From assembly GCA_964542535.1 (NCBI GenBank), contig CAZIUE010000003.1:207312-271311 (forward strand): a stretch of DNA of 64,000 nt, in the 5' to 3' direction. The stretch is from Pseudopelobacter sp964542535 (lineage in GTDB: Bacteria > Desulfobacterota > Desulfuromonadia > Geobacterales > Pseudopelobacteraceae). Shown here in pieces: positions 16,773 through 26,123 of this stretch. The notes under the pieces were generated by a model. The model was not told the origin of the DNA, searched no databases, and worked only from the letters and a program-made list of their open reading frames with translations. How positions within the stretch are numbered: position 1 is the first letter of the stretch; each line of letters starts with the position of its first letter. The position numbers and the translations under genes are program-made.

Positions 16773-19181
16773 TCAGCCGGCCAGGAGCCGGTCCAGCACG
16801 CTTTTCAGCTCTGACACCCGGTAGGGCTTGGTGATCACGCCGTTAAAGCCGTAAGCCCGGTAGTCGGCCATGACCGGATCGGTGGAATAGCCGCTGGACA
16901 CCACGGCCGGCACCGCCTGATCTATCCGGCGCAAACGGGCGACGGCCTCCCTGCCGCCCATGCCGCCCGGAATGGTGAGATCCATCAGCACGGCTGAAAA
17001 GGGGCGTCCCGCTTCGGCCGCCCGGCGGTACAGTTCCAGGGCCTCGGCGCCGTCCCGGGCGAATTCCGCCCCATACCCCAGGTAGGCCAGCATCTCGCCG
17101 GCCACATCCCGGATACTCTGCTCGTCGTCCATGACCAGAATCGTCCCCCTCCCCGTCTCCACGGCCGTTTCCCGGGGAGCCTCCGACAGCCGGGAGCCGG
17201 CCAGGGCGGGAAGGTGGATCACGAAGCAGGTCCCGCCCCCCTGACGGGGATGAACGGCGATATGGCCGTCGTGGTTTCTGATGATGGAATAGACCGTTGC
17301 CAGGCCAAGCCCCGTGCCGTTCTGCTTGGTGCTGAAGTAGGGATCGAAAATGCGCGGCAGGATTTCATCGGGGATCCCCTCTCCCCGGTCGCTGACGCTG
17401 ATGCGCACGTGGGCGCCGGCCGGCAGCGGGTGGCAGGAGGCGCTGTCCAGCACCACGTTGGCGCAGCTGATCTCGATTTCCCCCCCGCCCGGCATGGCCT
17501 GATCCGCGTTCAGCACCAGGTTGTTGACCACCTGGCCGATCTGACCCTCGTCCGCCTCCACCGGAAACAGGTCTTCGGGCAGGTCGAAGCGGCAGCGCGC
17601 GCGGGAACCGGACAGGGTGAAAGCCGCCGCTTCCCGGAGGATCGGGGCCAGGGAGAGGGGTGTGCGTACCGGCGCGCCGCCACGGGAGAAGGTCAGGAGC
17701 TGCTGGGTCAACCCCCTGGCCCGCAGGGCGGCCCGCTCCGCCGCGTCCAGGTTCCTGCTCAGCCGGTCCCCCCCGGAAACCAGCATCCTGGCCAGGGACA
17801 GGTTTCCCAGAATGGCGGTCAACAGGTTGTTGAAGTCATGGGCTATGCCGCCGGCCAGGACGCCGATGGACTCCAGGCGCTGGGCATTGGACAGCTCCTC
17901 CTCCATCTTCTTCTTGCCGGTGATGTCGCGGAACACCAGCGCCACCCCCACCAGCCTGCTCGCGCTGTCCCGGATCGGCGCGACGCTGTCCGCGATCAGC
18001 CGTTCCCGCCCGTCCCTCGCCAGCAGCAGGCTGTTATCGGCAAGTTCGACGCAGCCGCCCCCCTTGAGCACCTGTTCCACCGGGCTGGGCCGCCGGTGAC
18101 GGCTTACGGCATCCACGACGTGGAAGACCTCTTCGAAATCCCTGCCCCGGGCCTGCTCCTGCTTCCAGCCGGTCAGTTCCTCGGCCACCCGGTTGAGCAG
18201 CTGCACCCTCCCCTCCATATCGGTGGTGATCACCCCGTCACCGATGGAGCGGAGCGTCACGGCCAGGCGTTCCTTCTCCATGGCCAGCTCATCGGCCGCC
18301 AGCCTGGTCTCGGTGACGTCCATGAGGATGCCCTGGTAGTGGCTGACGACCCCCCATTCGTCCCGCTCCGCCGTTGTGCGGTCATCCACCCAGCGCACCT
18401 GGCCGGAGCAAGTGACGATGCGGTACTGCTGGGAAAAGCTGTCGCAACCGTCGGCGCCATGACCGCGCAGTTCGGCCCGAACCCGCTCCAGATCGTCGGG
18501 ATGAATCAGATCGGCAAAAGAAACCTTCCCGGAGAGCAGTTCATCCGGAGCATACCCGAAGCGGCTAACGTTTTCCGAGACAAATTCCACCGGCCATCCC
18601 CGGGCCGCCTTCCAGCGAAACAGCGTGACCGGGCTGTTTTCCACCACCAGACTGGCCCGACGGGCCTGTTTGCTGGACAGCCCCATCCTGCCGACCATTT
18701 CCGCCAGGCGGCAGAGAAACTCCATCACCAGACGCACGCGCTCTTCGCTGACAACGGGCACCCGGGCCAGCGCCTCCAGATAGGAGACTTCGTCGAAACC
18801 GAATTCAGCAGCCTGGCGCTTGAAAAACGCCATATCGGGCGGCGCCAGCAGGAACTGCCCCGAATACAGGTTTCCCACCTGTCGGCCGGCCACCACCAGG
18901 GGGACCGCCACGTCCACCAGACCGTTTCCGCAGGCGTACATGCTGTACCCCTCACCCCGGAGCAGCTTGCCGGACAGGTAGATGTCGCTCTCCCGGCAGC
19001 GGACGGCGCTGCCGCTGGCGACACGGTGAAAGCGGGTGCAGATATCCTGCCAACCGGTGGCGATCAGGATCCTCCCCTCCATGTCGAGAATGGCGGTCAC
19101 GAATCCGGTCAAACGGGTGAACACCTCGCACAGCGAGCGGAGTTCGTCGATGTCGATCAGCTCGTCAATCGTAAAGGCCAT
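16773..19181 (-). CDS. PocR-domain hybrid sensor histidine kinase
   Basis: The 802-residue protein begins at the ATG at 19181, which has AAGGGG 8 bases upstream. Domains in order, roughly: PocR sensory domain (5-165, with ICTRFH, SAVRCRESD and MYACGNGLVDVAVPL), PAS (180-300), PAS (305-425), HisKA with GGIAHDFNNLL, HATPase with RISVSDRGEGIP and GTGLGLATVYSI, and a C-terminal receiver (LVMDDEQ...LMDLTIPGGMGG). No transmembrane segment is seen, so it is cytosolic. PocR domains bind small hydrocarbon derivatives in the founding member; the ligand here is unknown. No partner response regulator is adjacent. It is divergent from nikR, sharing a 227-base intergenic region. Confidence 0.9.
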   Translation of the reverse strand: MAFTIDELIDIDELRSLCEVFTRLTGFVTAILDMEGRILIATGWQDICTRFHRVASGSAVRCRESDIYLSGKLLRGEGYSMYACGNGLVDVAVPLVVAGRQVGNLYSGQFLLAPPDMAFFKRQAAEFGFDEVSYLEALARVPVVSEERVRLVMEFLCRLAEMVGRMGLSSKQARRASLVVENSPVTLFRWKAARGWPVEFVSENVSRFGYAPDELLSGKVSFADLIHPDDLERVRAELRGHGADGCDSFSQQYRIVTCSGQVRWVDDRTTAERDEWGVVSHYQGILMDVTETRLAADELAMEKERLAVTLRSIGDGVITTDMEGRVQLLNRVAEELTGWKQEQARGRDFEEVFHVVDAVSRHRRPSPVEQVLKGGGCVELADNSLLLARDGRERLIADSVAPIRDSASRLVGVALVFRDITGKKKMEEELSNAQRLESIGVLAGGIAHDFNNLLTAILGNLSLARMLVSGGDRLSRNLDAAERAALRARGLTQQLLTFSRGGAPVRTPLSLAPILREAAAFTLSGSRARCRFDLPEDLFPVEADEGQIGQVVNNLVLNADQAMPGGGEIEISCANVVLDSASCHPLPAGAHVRISVSDRGEGIPDEILPRIFDPYFSTKQNGTGLGLATVYSIIRNHDGHIAVHPRQGGGTCFVIHLPALAGSRLSEAPRETAVETGRGTILVMDDEQSIRDVAGEMLAYLGYGAEFARDGAEALELYRRAAEAGRPFSAVLMDLTIPGGMGGREAVARLRRIDQAVPAVVSSGYSTDPVMADYRAYGFNGVITKPYRVSELKSVLDRLLAG

Positions 19182-19339
19182 AATCAAGCCCCTTGTCGTC
19201 CGAAACAACCTCACGGGATACAGACATGTGGCTACTCTACCCTGCGGTCGGCGCCAAATCAAGCTCCGGCTTTCATTAAAACAGCCGCGAACAATCGACA
19301 CGCAGCCGGGGACGCCGACACCACGGATGGCTGAAAAAC

Positions 19340-19373
19340 TTGAATACGGGTGAACTTTGCCATATATATGGCA
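19340..19373 (+). promoter_or_regulatory. nikR promoter with palindromic operator over the -10
   Basis: A sigma-70 type promoter is visible: TTGAAT at 19340-19345, a 17-base spacer, TATATA at 19363-19368. A perfect 16-base palindrome, TGCCATATATATGGCA, covers 19358-19373 and therefore the -10 element. It lies 35 bases before nikR. Autoregulation by NikR is the simplest reading, though the palindrome differs from the Escherichia coli NikR operator. Confidence 0.6.
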
Positions 19374-19408
19374 GGGCATGAACTTCACTTTATTCTGGGG
19401 GGCCATCC

Positions 19409-19828
19409 ATGGGCGAGACCATACGCTTCGGAATTTCCATTGACGACAAACTGCTGGAGAACTTTGACCAGCTGATCGAGCACAAGGGCTATGCCAATCG
19501 TTCCGAGGCGCTGCGGGATCTGATCCGGGCCTCGCTGATCGACGTGAAGTGGGAGAATGGAGAGGAGGAGATGGTCGGCACCGTAACCCTGGTATTCAAC
19601 CATCATGTGCGCGACCTGTCCGACAAGCTGACCGAACACCAGCACGCCTACCACCAGCAGATCATTTCGGCGCTGCACGTGCACCTGGATGCCCACAACT
19701 GCCTGGAGGTCCTGGTGGTGCGGGGCAAAGCCCGGGAGATCAAGAAGATCGCCGACGAACTGATCGGCGTCAAGGGAGTGAAGCACGGCAAGCTGGTCAT
19801 GACCGCCACCGGCCACGACCTGCACTGA
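19409..19828 (+). CDS. nikR: Nickel-responsive regulator NikR
   Basis: The 139-residue protein has an N-terminal ribbon-helix-helix (RFGISIDDKLLENFDQLIEHKGYANRSEALRDLIR) and a C-terminal ACT-like metal domain. The four nickel ligands of the family align as His79, His90, His92 and Cys98 (HQHAYH...LHVHLDAHNC). In known members nickel binding turns the protein into a repressor of nickel uptake genes. No nik transporter is adjacent. The neighbouring His-rich protein and the TonB/ABC/CobN operon are plausible targets, but no second copy of the palindrome was found near them. Confidence 0.93.
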   Translation: MGETIRFGISIDDKLLENFDQLIEHKGYANRSEALRDLIRASLIDVKWENGEEEMVGTVTLVFNHHVRDLSDKLTEHQHAYHQQIISALHVHLDAHNCLEVLVVRGKAREIKKIADELIGVKGVKHGKLVMTATGHDLH

Positions 19829-19912
19829 GGCGCCTCAACCGCCCCAACGGACGCGGCGGCATCCCGCGCTCCCCCCACCTCATCGGTTCGCTCCGCCCCA
19901 CGCGGGCGGAGG

Positions 19913-21298
19913 CTAGCCGACCTCCTCGTATTCCCTGATCCGGAACTCGGCCCCCAGCGACTCGGCGAGCCTGCGACAGGCTTCCATATCCACCCCCGGC
20001 ACGGTGACGGCGCTGGCCACCACCCGGGGGATGTACCGTTGCGCCTGGCGGATGAAGTCGCACACCCCGGCAAAGCCGGCTTCGCCAAAGGGGGTGGAGC
20101 AGAGACGGACGTAGGTCGGAGCATCGGGCGCATTGAGGCTGACCGAGACGCAGTCCACCAGGCCGGCCAGTTCGGGCAGGATATCCCGTCCATGGACGAG
20201 GCTGGCCTGGCCGTCGGTGTTGATGCGGATACGGTAGCCGCGCCCCTTCAGTTCGGTTGCCACCTGCTTGACCAGATCCAGCCGGAGCAGCGACTCGCCG
20301 AAGCCGCAGAACACGATCTCGTCCACCTCGGGATCAGGTGTGCCGATGGCCGCCATTACCTCGGAAAAGGACGGTTCGGTGTCCAGCAGCAGGTTGTGTC
20401 CCTTGACAACGAAATCGTCGAACTTGGCGCAGAAAGAGCAGCGGTTGGAGCAGCGGTTGGTGACGTTCAGGTAGAGGGAGTTGCGGATGCGGTAGGCAAT
20501 ACGGCCAGCCTGGTCCCAGACCCGGATGCCGAACAGGTCCCCTGCGTTTTTGGTGGTGATGCGCCCCACGTCTTCCAGGGTCAGCCCCTTCAGCTCGGCC
20601 ACCCGCCGGGCAGCGAGCCGCACGTGGGCCGGCTCGTTGCGCGTGCCGCGGTGGGGAACCGGGGTCAGGTAGGGGCAATCGGTCTCCACCAGCATGCGGT
20701 CGATACTGGTAACCCGCACCACCTGCCGCAATGCGTCGTTGGAGGGATAGGTGATGGTGCCGGGGATGGAGACGTACAGCCCCATGGCGATGGCCTCGGC
20801 GGCCAGAGCCGCGTCGCCGGAGAAGCAGTGCAGCACGCCCCGGCTGGTCCCTTCCCGGCGCAGGCACGCCATCACCCGCTCGTGGGCGTCCCGATCGTGG
20901 ATGATCACCGGTTTGTCCAGCTCCCGCGCCAGGCGCAGCAGACGCCGGAACACCTGCTCCTGCACGTCCCGTGGGGAACGGTCGCGGTAGAAATCCAGCC
21001 CGATCTCGCCGATGGCCACCACCTTGGAGCTGGAGAGGGCCAGGCGCCGGATCTCCCCGTACCACTCCTCGGTCACCTGACCGGCGTCATGGGGGTGAAC
21101 CCCCACGGCTGCGTAGAGCTGGGGATATCGCTCCGCCAATGCCACCGACTGGCGACTGGTTTCAACGTCGGTGCCGACCACCAGGATGGCGGCCACACCG
21201 GCATCGGCGGCCCGTTGCAGCATGGCTTCAAAGTCGTCGTCGTAGTCCGGGTAGTAGATGTGGGCGTGGGAGTCGATCAGAACGGGTGTATGTTGCAT
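19913..21298 (-). CDS. TatD-family hydrolase fused to a radical SAM domain
   Basis: Residues 1 to about 255 are a TatD metal-dependent hydrolase: LIDSHAHIYYPDYDDDF, IGEIGLDFYRD, IIHDRDAHE, HCFSGD and MLVETDCPYL supply the metal ligands. Residues about 270-461 are a small radical SAM domain with the cluster motif NRCSNRCSFCAKF, followed by VDEIVFCGFGESLLR (the GGE-type SAM-binding motif) and RINTDGQAS. The two halves are joined in one frame without a gap. TatD proteins are nucleases or deacylases; the radical SAM partner has no assigned substrate. Fusions of this type are known in Geobacter-like bacteria as TatD-nuclease-associated radical SAM proteins. Confidence 0.88.
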   Translation of the reverse strand: MQHTPVLIDSHAHIYYPDYDDDFEAMLQRAADAGVAAILVVGTDVETSRQSVALAERYPQLYAAVGVHPHDAGQVTEEWYGEIRRLALSSSKVVAIGEIGLDFYRDRSPRDVQEQVFRRLLRLARELDKPVIIHDRDAHERVMACLRREGTSRGVLHCFSGDAALAAEAIAMGLYVSIPGTITYPSNDALRQVVRVTSIDRMLVETDCPYLTPVPHRGTRNEPAHVRLAARRVAELKGLTLEDVGRITTKNAGDLFGIRVWDQAGRIAYRIRNSLYLNVTNRCSNRCSFCAKFDDFVVKGHNLLLDTEPSFSEVMAAIGTPDPEVDEIVFCGFGESLLRLDLVKQVATELKGRGYRIRINTDGQASLVHGRDILPELAGLVDCVSVSLNAPDAPTYVRLCSTPFGEAGFAGVCDFIRQAQRYIPRVVASAVTVPGVDMEACRRLAESLGAEFRIREYEEVG

Positions 21299-21325
21299 TG
21301 CATGTTTCCTTTACCTTGTACCTGA

Positions 21326-21480
21326 AAACGGCAATCCATCTCACGCAACGACGCGAAGACGCAAAGAAATCAAACAGTTGTTAACCAATGGCGCTTCACC
21401 ACGCAGGTGATTCACGCGTTTTGCATATCCATCCGTTTTTCTTCGCGAGCTTCGTGACTTCGCGTGAATACTGAATTATT
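21326..21480. repeat. Dispersed inverted repeat (ACGCGAAG family)
   Basis: In the gap between the TatD fusion and truD, the arm at about 21340-21368 (ACGCAACGACGCGAAGACGC then AAAGAAA) is roughly complementary to the arm at about 21438-21470 (TTTTTCTTCGCGAGCTTCGT then GACTTCGCGTGAA). About 70 bases separate the arms. This is the style of miniature repeat common in large proteobacterial genomes. No gene is seen in the 275-base gap. Confidence 0.55.
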
Positions 21481-21573
21481 CAGGTTTTATGCGATCTTGC
21501 GCTGGGACGGTGAAGGTGAGTAGCCGTAACGCCTGGAGGACAAATCGAGCGAACTATTAGTATCAGTATCGTC

Positions 21574-22785
21574 TCAAAACGTCTTGGTCAGCTCCCGCAG
21601 CACCGAGGTGGCGTAGCTCCCCCGGGGAAGGGTGAACTCCAGGCGCAGGTCATCACCCTCAAGGGCGCAGGAACAGTCGCCCAGCGGCACCCGCAGCGGC
21701 CTGCGCTCCCCCTCCAGAGTCGGATTCCCCTTCGTCTGAAAGCAATCCGGGGTGATCCCGGCTTCCGCCAGCACCCGTTCTTCCATAGCCAGCACCTCCC
21801 CTCCGGGGAGTTTCATCCTGGGGCCGAACATCGGGCCCGTGGGAGAGATCTCGAACCGATCGGCCCGGGACTGATCCTGCTCCGCATCCTCCACCAGAAA
21901 ACAGGCGCCGTTGACATGCTTCCAGGCCAGATCCCCCCTGAGGAGTCGGTGGAGAGAGTCGAGACGCTGTTCCACCACCCGGTCGAAGAGATGGGACTGG
22001 AAGGCGGAGAGATAGAGCCGCCTCAGACGGGGGTGGACGGCGCCAAAGGCTTTTTCCCAGGCGTCCGGCCGGGCCGCCAGGCGCCTCAGCACCTCTCGCT
22101 CAGCGTTGCAGTGGCGCGGCAGCAGGCGCAGCGCCTCTCCGAGGTTTCCCCGCTGATACGCCTCCACGGCCGAGCGCCACTGGTCGTCGCGCAGTGCCTC
22201 AGGGTCTCCCATGAGCAGGTCCACGGCCCCCTTCCAGTCTCCTTGCAGCATGGCGGCGCCGATCAGGTGGGAAGTGCCCTGGGCTCCGTAGCGCTGAAAA
22301 CCGAAACGGTTGGGCACTCCCCGCTCCTCCAGCACCTTGAGTACGGCCAATGCGGAGGAGAGGGTCCCGGCAGTGACGTTCCGCACGACCAGATTGAAAC
22401 GGTTGCCCTTGAGGTGCCCCAACTTAAGCTTGTTGGTGTGGCGCACTGCCGAAAGTACGCGCACCCCCTTGATGCTCAGTGCGGCGGCATCCTCGGGGCA
22501 GACCCGGGGAAGGGAGAGGGTCTGACGGGTGACGCCGACGCTGTCCTTCATGCCGGCGTAGCCGATCTCCCGCTCCGGCAGGTTTAAGCCGCGGGCGATC
22601 AGACGTATGGCCTCCAGCGTGGTCAGGCAGCGCTTCTCGATGGAGAGGAAAAGATGCTCGCCGGAACCGCACGGCTCATAGGCCGGGATCTCGGTGACGA
22701 TGAAATCGTCGGGCGACTGTTTGATCATTCCGCCGATTCCCGGAAGATGGGCGGTCAGATAGCTCCCTGGGGCATGATCGAGCAC
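21574..22785 (-). CDS. truD: tRNA pseudouridine(13) synthase TruD
   Basis: The 403-residue enzyme modifies U13 of tRNA. The TruD motif GYAGMKDSVGVTRQ carries the catalytic aspartate near residue 82. KLGHLKGNRFNLVVRNV and PNRFGFQRYG are further family blocks, and the central insertion is the TRUD domain. The start is a GTG with GGGAG 8 bases upstream. trmL lies 13 bases upstream on the same strand, so two tRNA modification genes form one unit. Confidence 0.94.
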   Translation of the reverse strand: MLDHAPGSYLTAHLPGIGGMIKQSPDDFIVTEIPAYEPCGSGEHLFLSIEKRCLTTLEAIRLIARGLNLPEREIGYAGMKDSVGVTRQTLSLPRVCPEDAAALSIKGVRVLSAVRHTNKLKLGHLKGNRFNLVVRNVTAGTLSSALAVLKVLEERGVPNRFGFQRYGAQGTSHLIGAAMLQGDWKGAVDLLMGDPEALRDDQWRSAVEAYQRGNLGEALRLLPRHCNAEREVLRRLAARPDAWEKAFGAVHPRLRRLYLSAFQSHLFDRVVEQRLDSLHRLLRGDLAWKHVNGACFLVEDAEQDQSRADRFEISPTGPMFGPRMKLPGGEVLAMEERVLAEAGITPDCFQTKGNPTLEGERRPLRVPLGDCSCALEGDDLRLEFTLPRGSYATSVLRELTKTF

Positions 22786-22798
22786 GTTTCCGCTCCCT

Positions 22799-23272
22799 TC
22801 AGGCGATCTGCCCGGTTTGACGCAGTGCCTCGTAGAGGACGATGCCGGCCGAGGTGGAGAGGTTCAGGCTGCGCACCGCGTTGGCAGGCATGGGGATGGT
22901 GATGGCTGTCTCGGCGTGTTGCTCCAGAATCTCGGCCGGAAGCCCCCTGGTCTCCTTGCCGAACACGATGAAATCGCCGGGCCTGAAATCCGCCGCAAGA
23001 TAGCTCCGGCCCGCCTTGGTGCTGAGATAGAAGAAGCGTCCTTGGGGAAAGGCCTGCCAGAGCTGCTCCAGCCCCTGCCAGAGCCGCAAGCTGACGCTCC
23101 CCCAGTAGTCCAGGCCGGCACGTTTCAGCTGGCGGTCGTCGATGGAGAAGCCCAGCGGCTCCACCAGGTGCAGCACGGCTCCGGTGGCGGCGCACAAACG
23201 GGCGATATTGCCGGTATTGGGGGGAATTTCCGGTTCCACCAGAACGATGTTGAAGGGAACGGTTTGGGGCAC
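22799..23272 (-). CDS. trmL: tRNA (cytidine(34)-2'-O)-methyltransferase TrmL
   Basis: This 157-residue SPOUT-class methyltransferase has the knotted-fold motifs IVLVEPEIPPNTGNIARLCAATG at the start and IPMPANAVRSLNLSTSAGIVLYEALRQ at the end. Length and motifs match TrmL (YibK), which methylates the wobble base of tRNA-Leu isoacceptors. Translation starts at a GTG after a GAGGAG ribosome site. It is the first gene of the trmL-truD pair and diverges from serA. Confidence 0.93.
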   Translation of the reverse strand: MPQTVPFNIVLVEPEIPPNTGNIARLCAATGAVLHLVEPLGFSIDDRQLKRAGLDYWGSVSLRLWQGLEQLWQAFPQGRFFYLSTKAGRSYLAADFRPGDFIVFGKETRGLPAEILEQHAETAITIPMPANAVRSLNLSTSAGIVLYEALRQTGQIA

Positions 23273-23386
23273 GGCACTCCTCTCGGAAAAAACAGCGACA
23301 CGGTTTCGTCCAGACTGGCAAGCTGCACAGGATAGCCCAGTTCCATCCCAAAAGCAACCGCCCGGAACCGCTAACCGTTCAATCGC

Positions 23387-23415
23387 TTGCGTTTTTTAGC
23401 GTCAGGGACTATTAT
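23387..23415 (+). promoter_or_regulatory. Probable sigma-70 promoter of serA
   Basis: TTGCGT at 23387-23392 and TATTAT at 23410-23415 are separated by 17 bases, and lie 72 bases before the serA start. Confidence 0.5.
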
Positions 23416-23486
23416 TCCGCTTTACTTTAACCCGAAGACGCGCCGCTGGCGCCCCGATTCGGGTGACATCACACGTGAGGCATACA

Positions 23487-25106
23487 ATGAGAATTATCGT
23501 AACGGATGAGGTTTCCGCCGAAGGCCTGGCACTGTTGACCCAGGACCCGCGCGTTCAGCTTGACGTCAGGCTGGGACTGAGCAAGGAGCAGCTGCTGGAG
23601 ATTCTGGGAGAATACGACGTCATCATCACCCGCAGCGGCACCTCGGTTGACCGGGACGTGCTGGATGCGGGCAAACGGCTCAAGATCGTGGCCCGGGCAG
23701 GGGTCGGGATCGACAACGTTGACGTGGAATACGCCAGCTCCAAGGGGGTGATCGTCATCAACGCCCCCTTCGGCAACACCAACAGCGCCGCCGAACATGC
23801 CCTGGCCCTGCTCATGACCTTCTGCCGCAACATCACCACGGCCAACACCAGCCTGAAGTCCGGCCAGTGGAAGCGGGCCCCCTTCACCGGCTATGAACTC
23901 AAGGGGAAGGTTGCCGGCGTCATCGGCTTGGGCAAGGTCGGGGGCCGGGTGGCCACGCGGCTCAAGGCCTTCGAATGCGAGGTGCTGGCCTGCGACCCCT
24001 ACGTGTCGGTGAAACGGGCCCATGACCTGGGGGTCAAGCTGGTCTCCCACGACGAGATCTACAAGAACTGCGACATCATCACCCTGCACATCCCGCTCAA
24101 TGACGAGACCCGCGACATGATTTCCCAGCGGGAATTCGGCTTGATGAAGAGCGGCGTGATCATCATCAACGCGGCCCGGGGCGGCATCATCAACGAGCAG
24201 GCTCTGCTGGACAACCTCAACTCCGGCAAGGTGCTGGGAGGCGGCGTGGACGTGTGGAGCGAGGAGCCCCCCAAGTCGGACCTGCTCCAGCAGCTGATCG
24301 GCCACGAGCGGCTGGTGGTCACCCCCCACCTGGGGGCCAACACCCACGAGGCCCAGATCAACGTGGCGGTGGACGTCTCACGGGAGATCGTCAACTACCT
24401 GGACGACAAGCCGCTGGAAAGCGCCGTCAACATTCCCCGCTTCGACATGGCCCTCATGGACCAGATGCGCCCCTTCCTCAACCTGATGAACGTGATCTGC
24501 GAAATCGGGGTTCAGCTCCTGGACAACAACGTGGACAGGGTCAGCTTCGGCTACAACGGCACCATCGCCCACTACGACTGCACCCCCCTGACGGTCACCG
24601 GCCTCTCCTCCCTGCTGAACCGGATGGTGGATCAGGACGTGAACATGGTCAACGCCACCCTGATCGCCGACCAGATGGGCATCGTGGTGGAGGAAAACAA
24701 GTCCACCGGCTGCGACGCCTTCTCCAACGTGATCACCCTGGTCATCGAGGGGGGCGGCAAGAAGCGCACCGTCTCCGGTACCCTCTTCGAGGGGGCGCCC
24801 CGCATCGTGCGCCTGCGCGACTTCTCCATCGACTTCTCACCCGAAGAGCACATGCTGCTCCTGCACTACATCGACCTCCCGGGCATGATCGGCAAGATCG
24901 GCACCATCATGGGCAGGCACGAGATCAACATCGCCTCCATGAACCTGGGGCGCCGGGAGAAGAAGGGAGAGGCCATGGTCATCCTCTCCCTGGACTCGGC
25001 GGTCCCCCAGGAGGTTGTGGACGAGATCCGCGGCGCCACCGACGCATCCTTCATCAAGCCGCTGCACCTGAAGAGCGTCTGCTGTTCCCGCGGCCGCGGC
25101 CTCTGA
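23487..25106 (+). CDS. serA: D-3-phosphoglycerate dehydrogenase
   Basis: The 539-residue enzyme makes phosphohydroxypyruvate, the first step of serine synthesis. The NAD site is VAGVIGLGKVGGRVATRLKAF, the active-site region is ARGGIINEQALLDNL, and the catalytic histidine is in HLGANTHEAQINVAVDV. An intervening ASB domain and a C-terminal ACT domain (LHYIDLPGMIGKIGTIMGRHEINIASMNLGR) give the long form of the enzyme. I chose the ATG at 23487, preceded by GAGG, over an in-frame ATG at 23463. lgt follows after 16 bases. Confidence 0.95.
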   Translation: MRIIVTDEVSAEGLALLTQDPRVQLDVRLGLSKEQLLEILGEYDVIITRSGTSVDRDVLDAGKRLKIVARAGVGIDNVDVEYASSKGVIVINAPFGNTNSAAEHALALLMTFCRNITTANTSLKSGQWKRAPFTGYELKGKVAGVIGLGKVGGRVATRLKAFECEVLACDPYVSVKRAHDLGVKLVSHDEIYKNCDIITLHIPLNDETRDMISQREFGLMKSGVIIINAARGGIINEQALLDNLNSGKVLGGGVDVWSEEPPKSDLLQQLIGHERLVVTPHLGANTHEAQINVAVDVSREIVNYLDDKPLESAVNIPRFDMALMDQMRPFLNLMNVICEIGVQLLDNNVDRVSFGYNGTIAHYDCTPLTVTGLSSLLNRMVDQDVNMVNATLIADQMGIVVEENKSTGCDAFSNVITLVIEGGGKKRTVSGTLFEGAPRIVRLRDFSIDFSPEEHMLLLHYIDLPGMIGKIGTIMGRHEINIASMNLGRREKKGEAMVILSLDSAVPQEVVDEIRGATDASFIKPLHLKSVCCSRGRGL

Positions 25107-25122
25107 GGGACGGAGCGACGCC

Positions 25123-25923
25123 ATGACCTTCCCCTCCATCGACCCGGTCTTTCTCAGCATCGGCCCGCTCCAGTTCCGCTGGTACGGGCTGATGTACGTA
25201 CTGAGTTTCGTCGCCACCTATTTCCTGCTCTCCGCCGAGATCAGGAGGAAGAACCATCCCTTGACCAGGGACGACCTGGCCGACCTGGTCTTTTCCGGCG
25301 CCATGGGAGTGGTCCTGGGGGGGAGGATCGGCTACATCCTCTTCTACAACCTGGACTATTACCTAGATAATCCGCTCCGCGTCTTCGCGGTCTGGGAGGG
25401 GGGGATGTCGTTCCACGGCGGGATGCTGGGGGTCCTGGCCGGCATCCTCTTCTTCGCCCGCAAGAAGGGGATGCGCTTCTTCCAGATCCTGGATATGGTC
25501 GCCCAGTGCGCCCCCATCGGTCTGGGACTGGGGAGGATCGGCAACTTCATCAACGGCGAACTCTACGGCAGGGTAACGGATCTTCCCTGGGGAATCATCT
25601 TCCCCGAAGGGGGAGAGCTGCCCCGCCATCCTTCCCAGCTCTACGAGGCGACCCTGGAAGGGGTCGTGCTGTTCCTGCTGGTGCGTCTGGCGGCCCGGAG
25701 ATCGGACACCGTCGGCGTCCCCTCCTGGACCTTCTGCGCAGGGTACGGGCTGTTCCGCTGCATCGTGGAATTTTTCCGCGAACCGGATGCCCAAATCGGC
25801 ACCTTTCAGGGACTCTTCTCCATGGGGCAGCTGCTCAGCCTCCCCATGTTCCTGGCCGGCACCTGCATGGTCATCCTCCTCCTCCGGCGCAAACCGGACG
25901 GTTCTACCCCCCCCACAGCATAG
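25123..25923 (+). CDS. lgt: Prolipoprotein diacylglyceryl transferase
   Basis: This inner-membrane enzyme of 266 residues attaches diacylglycerol to the lipobox cysteine of prolipoproteins. Seven hydrophobic segments are visible. The Lgt signature GLGLGRIGNFINGELYGR lies near residues 127-144, with the conserved YGLMYVLSF near the N-terminus and HPSQLYEA further on. It is cotranscribed with serA. Confidence 0.95.
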   Translation: MTFPSIDPVFLSIGPLQFRWYGLMYVLSFVATYFLLSAEIRRKNHPLTRDDLADLVFSGAMGVVLGGRIGYILFYNLDYYLDNPLRVFAVWEGGMSFHGGMLGVLAGILFFARKKGMRFFQILDMVAQCAPIGLGLGRIGNFINGELYGRVTDLPWGIIFPEGGELPRHPSQLYEATLEGVVLFLLVRLAARRSDTVGVPSWTFCAGYGLFRCIVEFFREPDAQIGTFQGLFSMGQLLSLPMFLAGTCMVILLLRRKPDGSTPPTA

Positions 25924-26051
25924 CCTTTCCCGGATACGCGGCTCTCCAGCACCTCCAGCCTGGAGCGCCGCCCGGATCTTTCCTGTTCGAAGCAGCCTCA
26001 CCCTCCACAGGCAGGCGGCGCCCCATGCCACGCACGACCCAACCAAGACCA

Positions 26052-26079
26052 TTGAAATTATCTCCTGTTTGGCTATAGT
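26052..26079 (+). promoter_or_regulatory. Probable sigma-70 promoter of the ferritin gene
   Basis: TTGAAA at 26052-26057 and TATAGT at 26074-26079 with a 16-base spacer lie 45 bases before the ferritin start. Confidence 0.55.
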
Positions 26080-26123
26080 CAATCAATGCGCGACACACTA
26101 TAAGCAACAGAGGAGATGCCACG

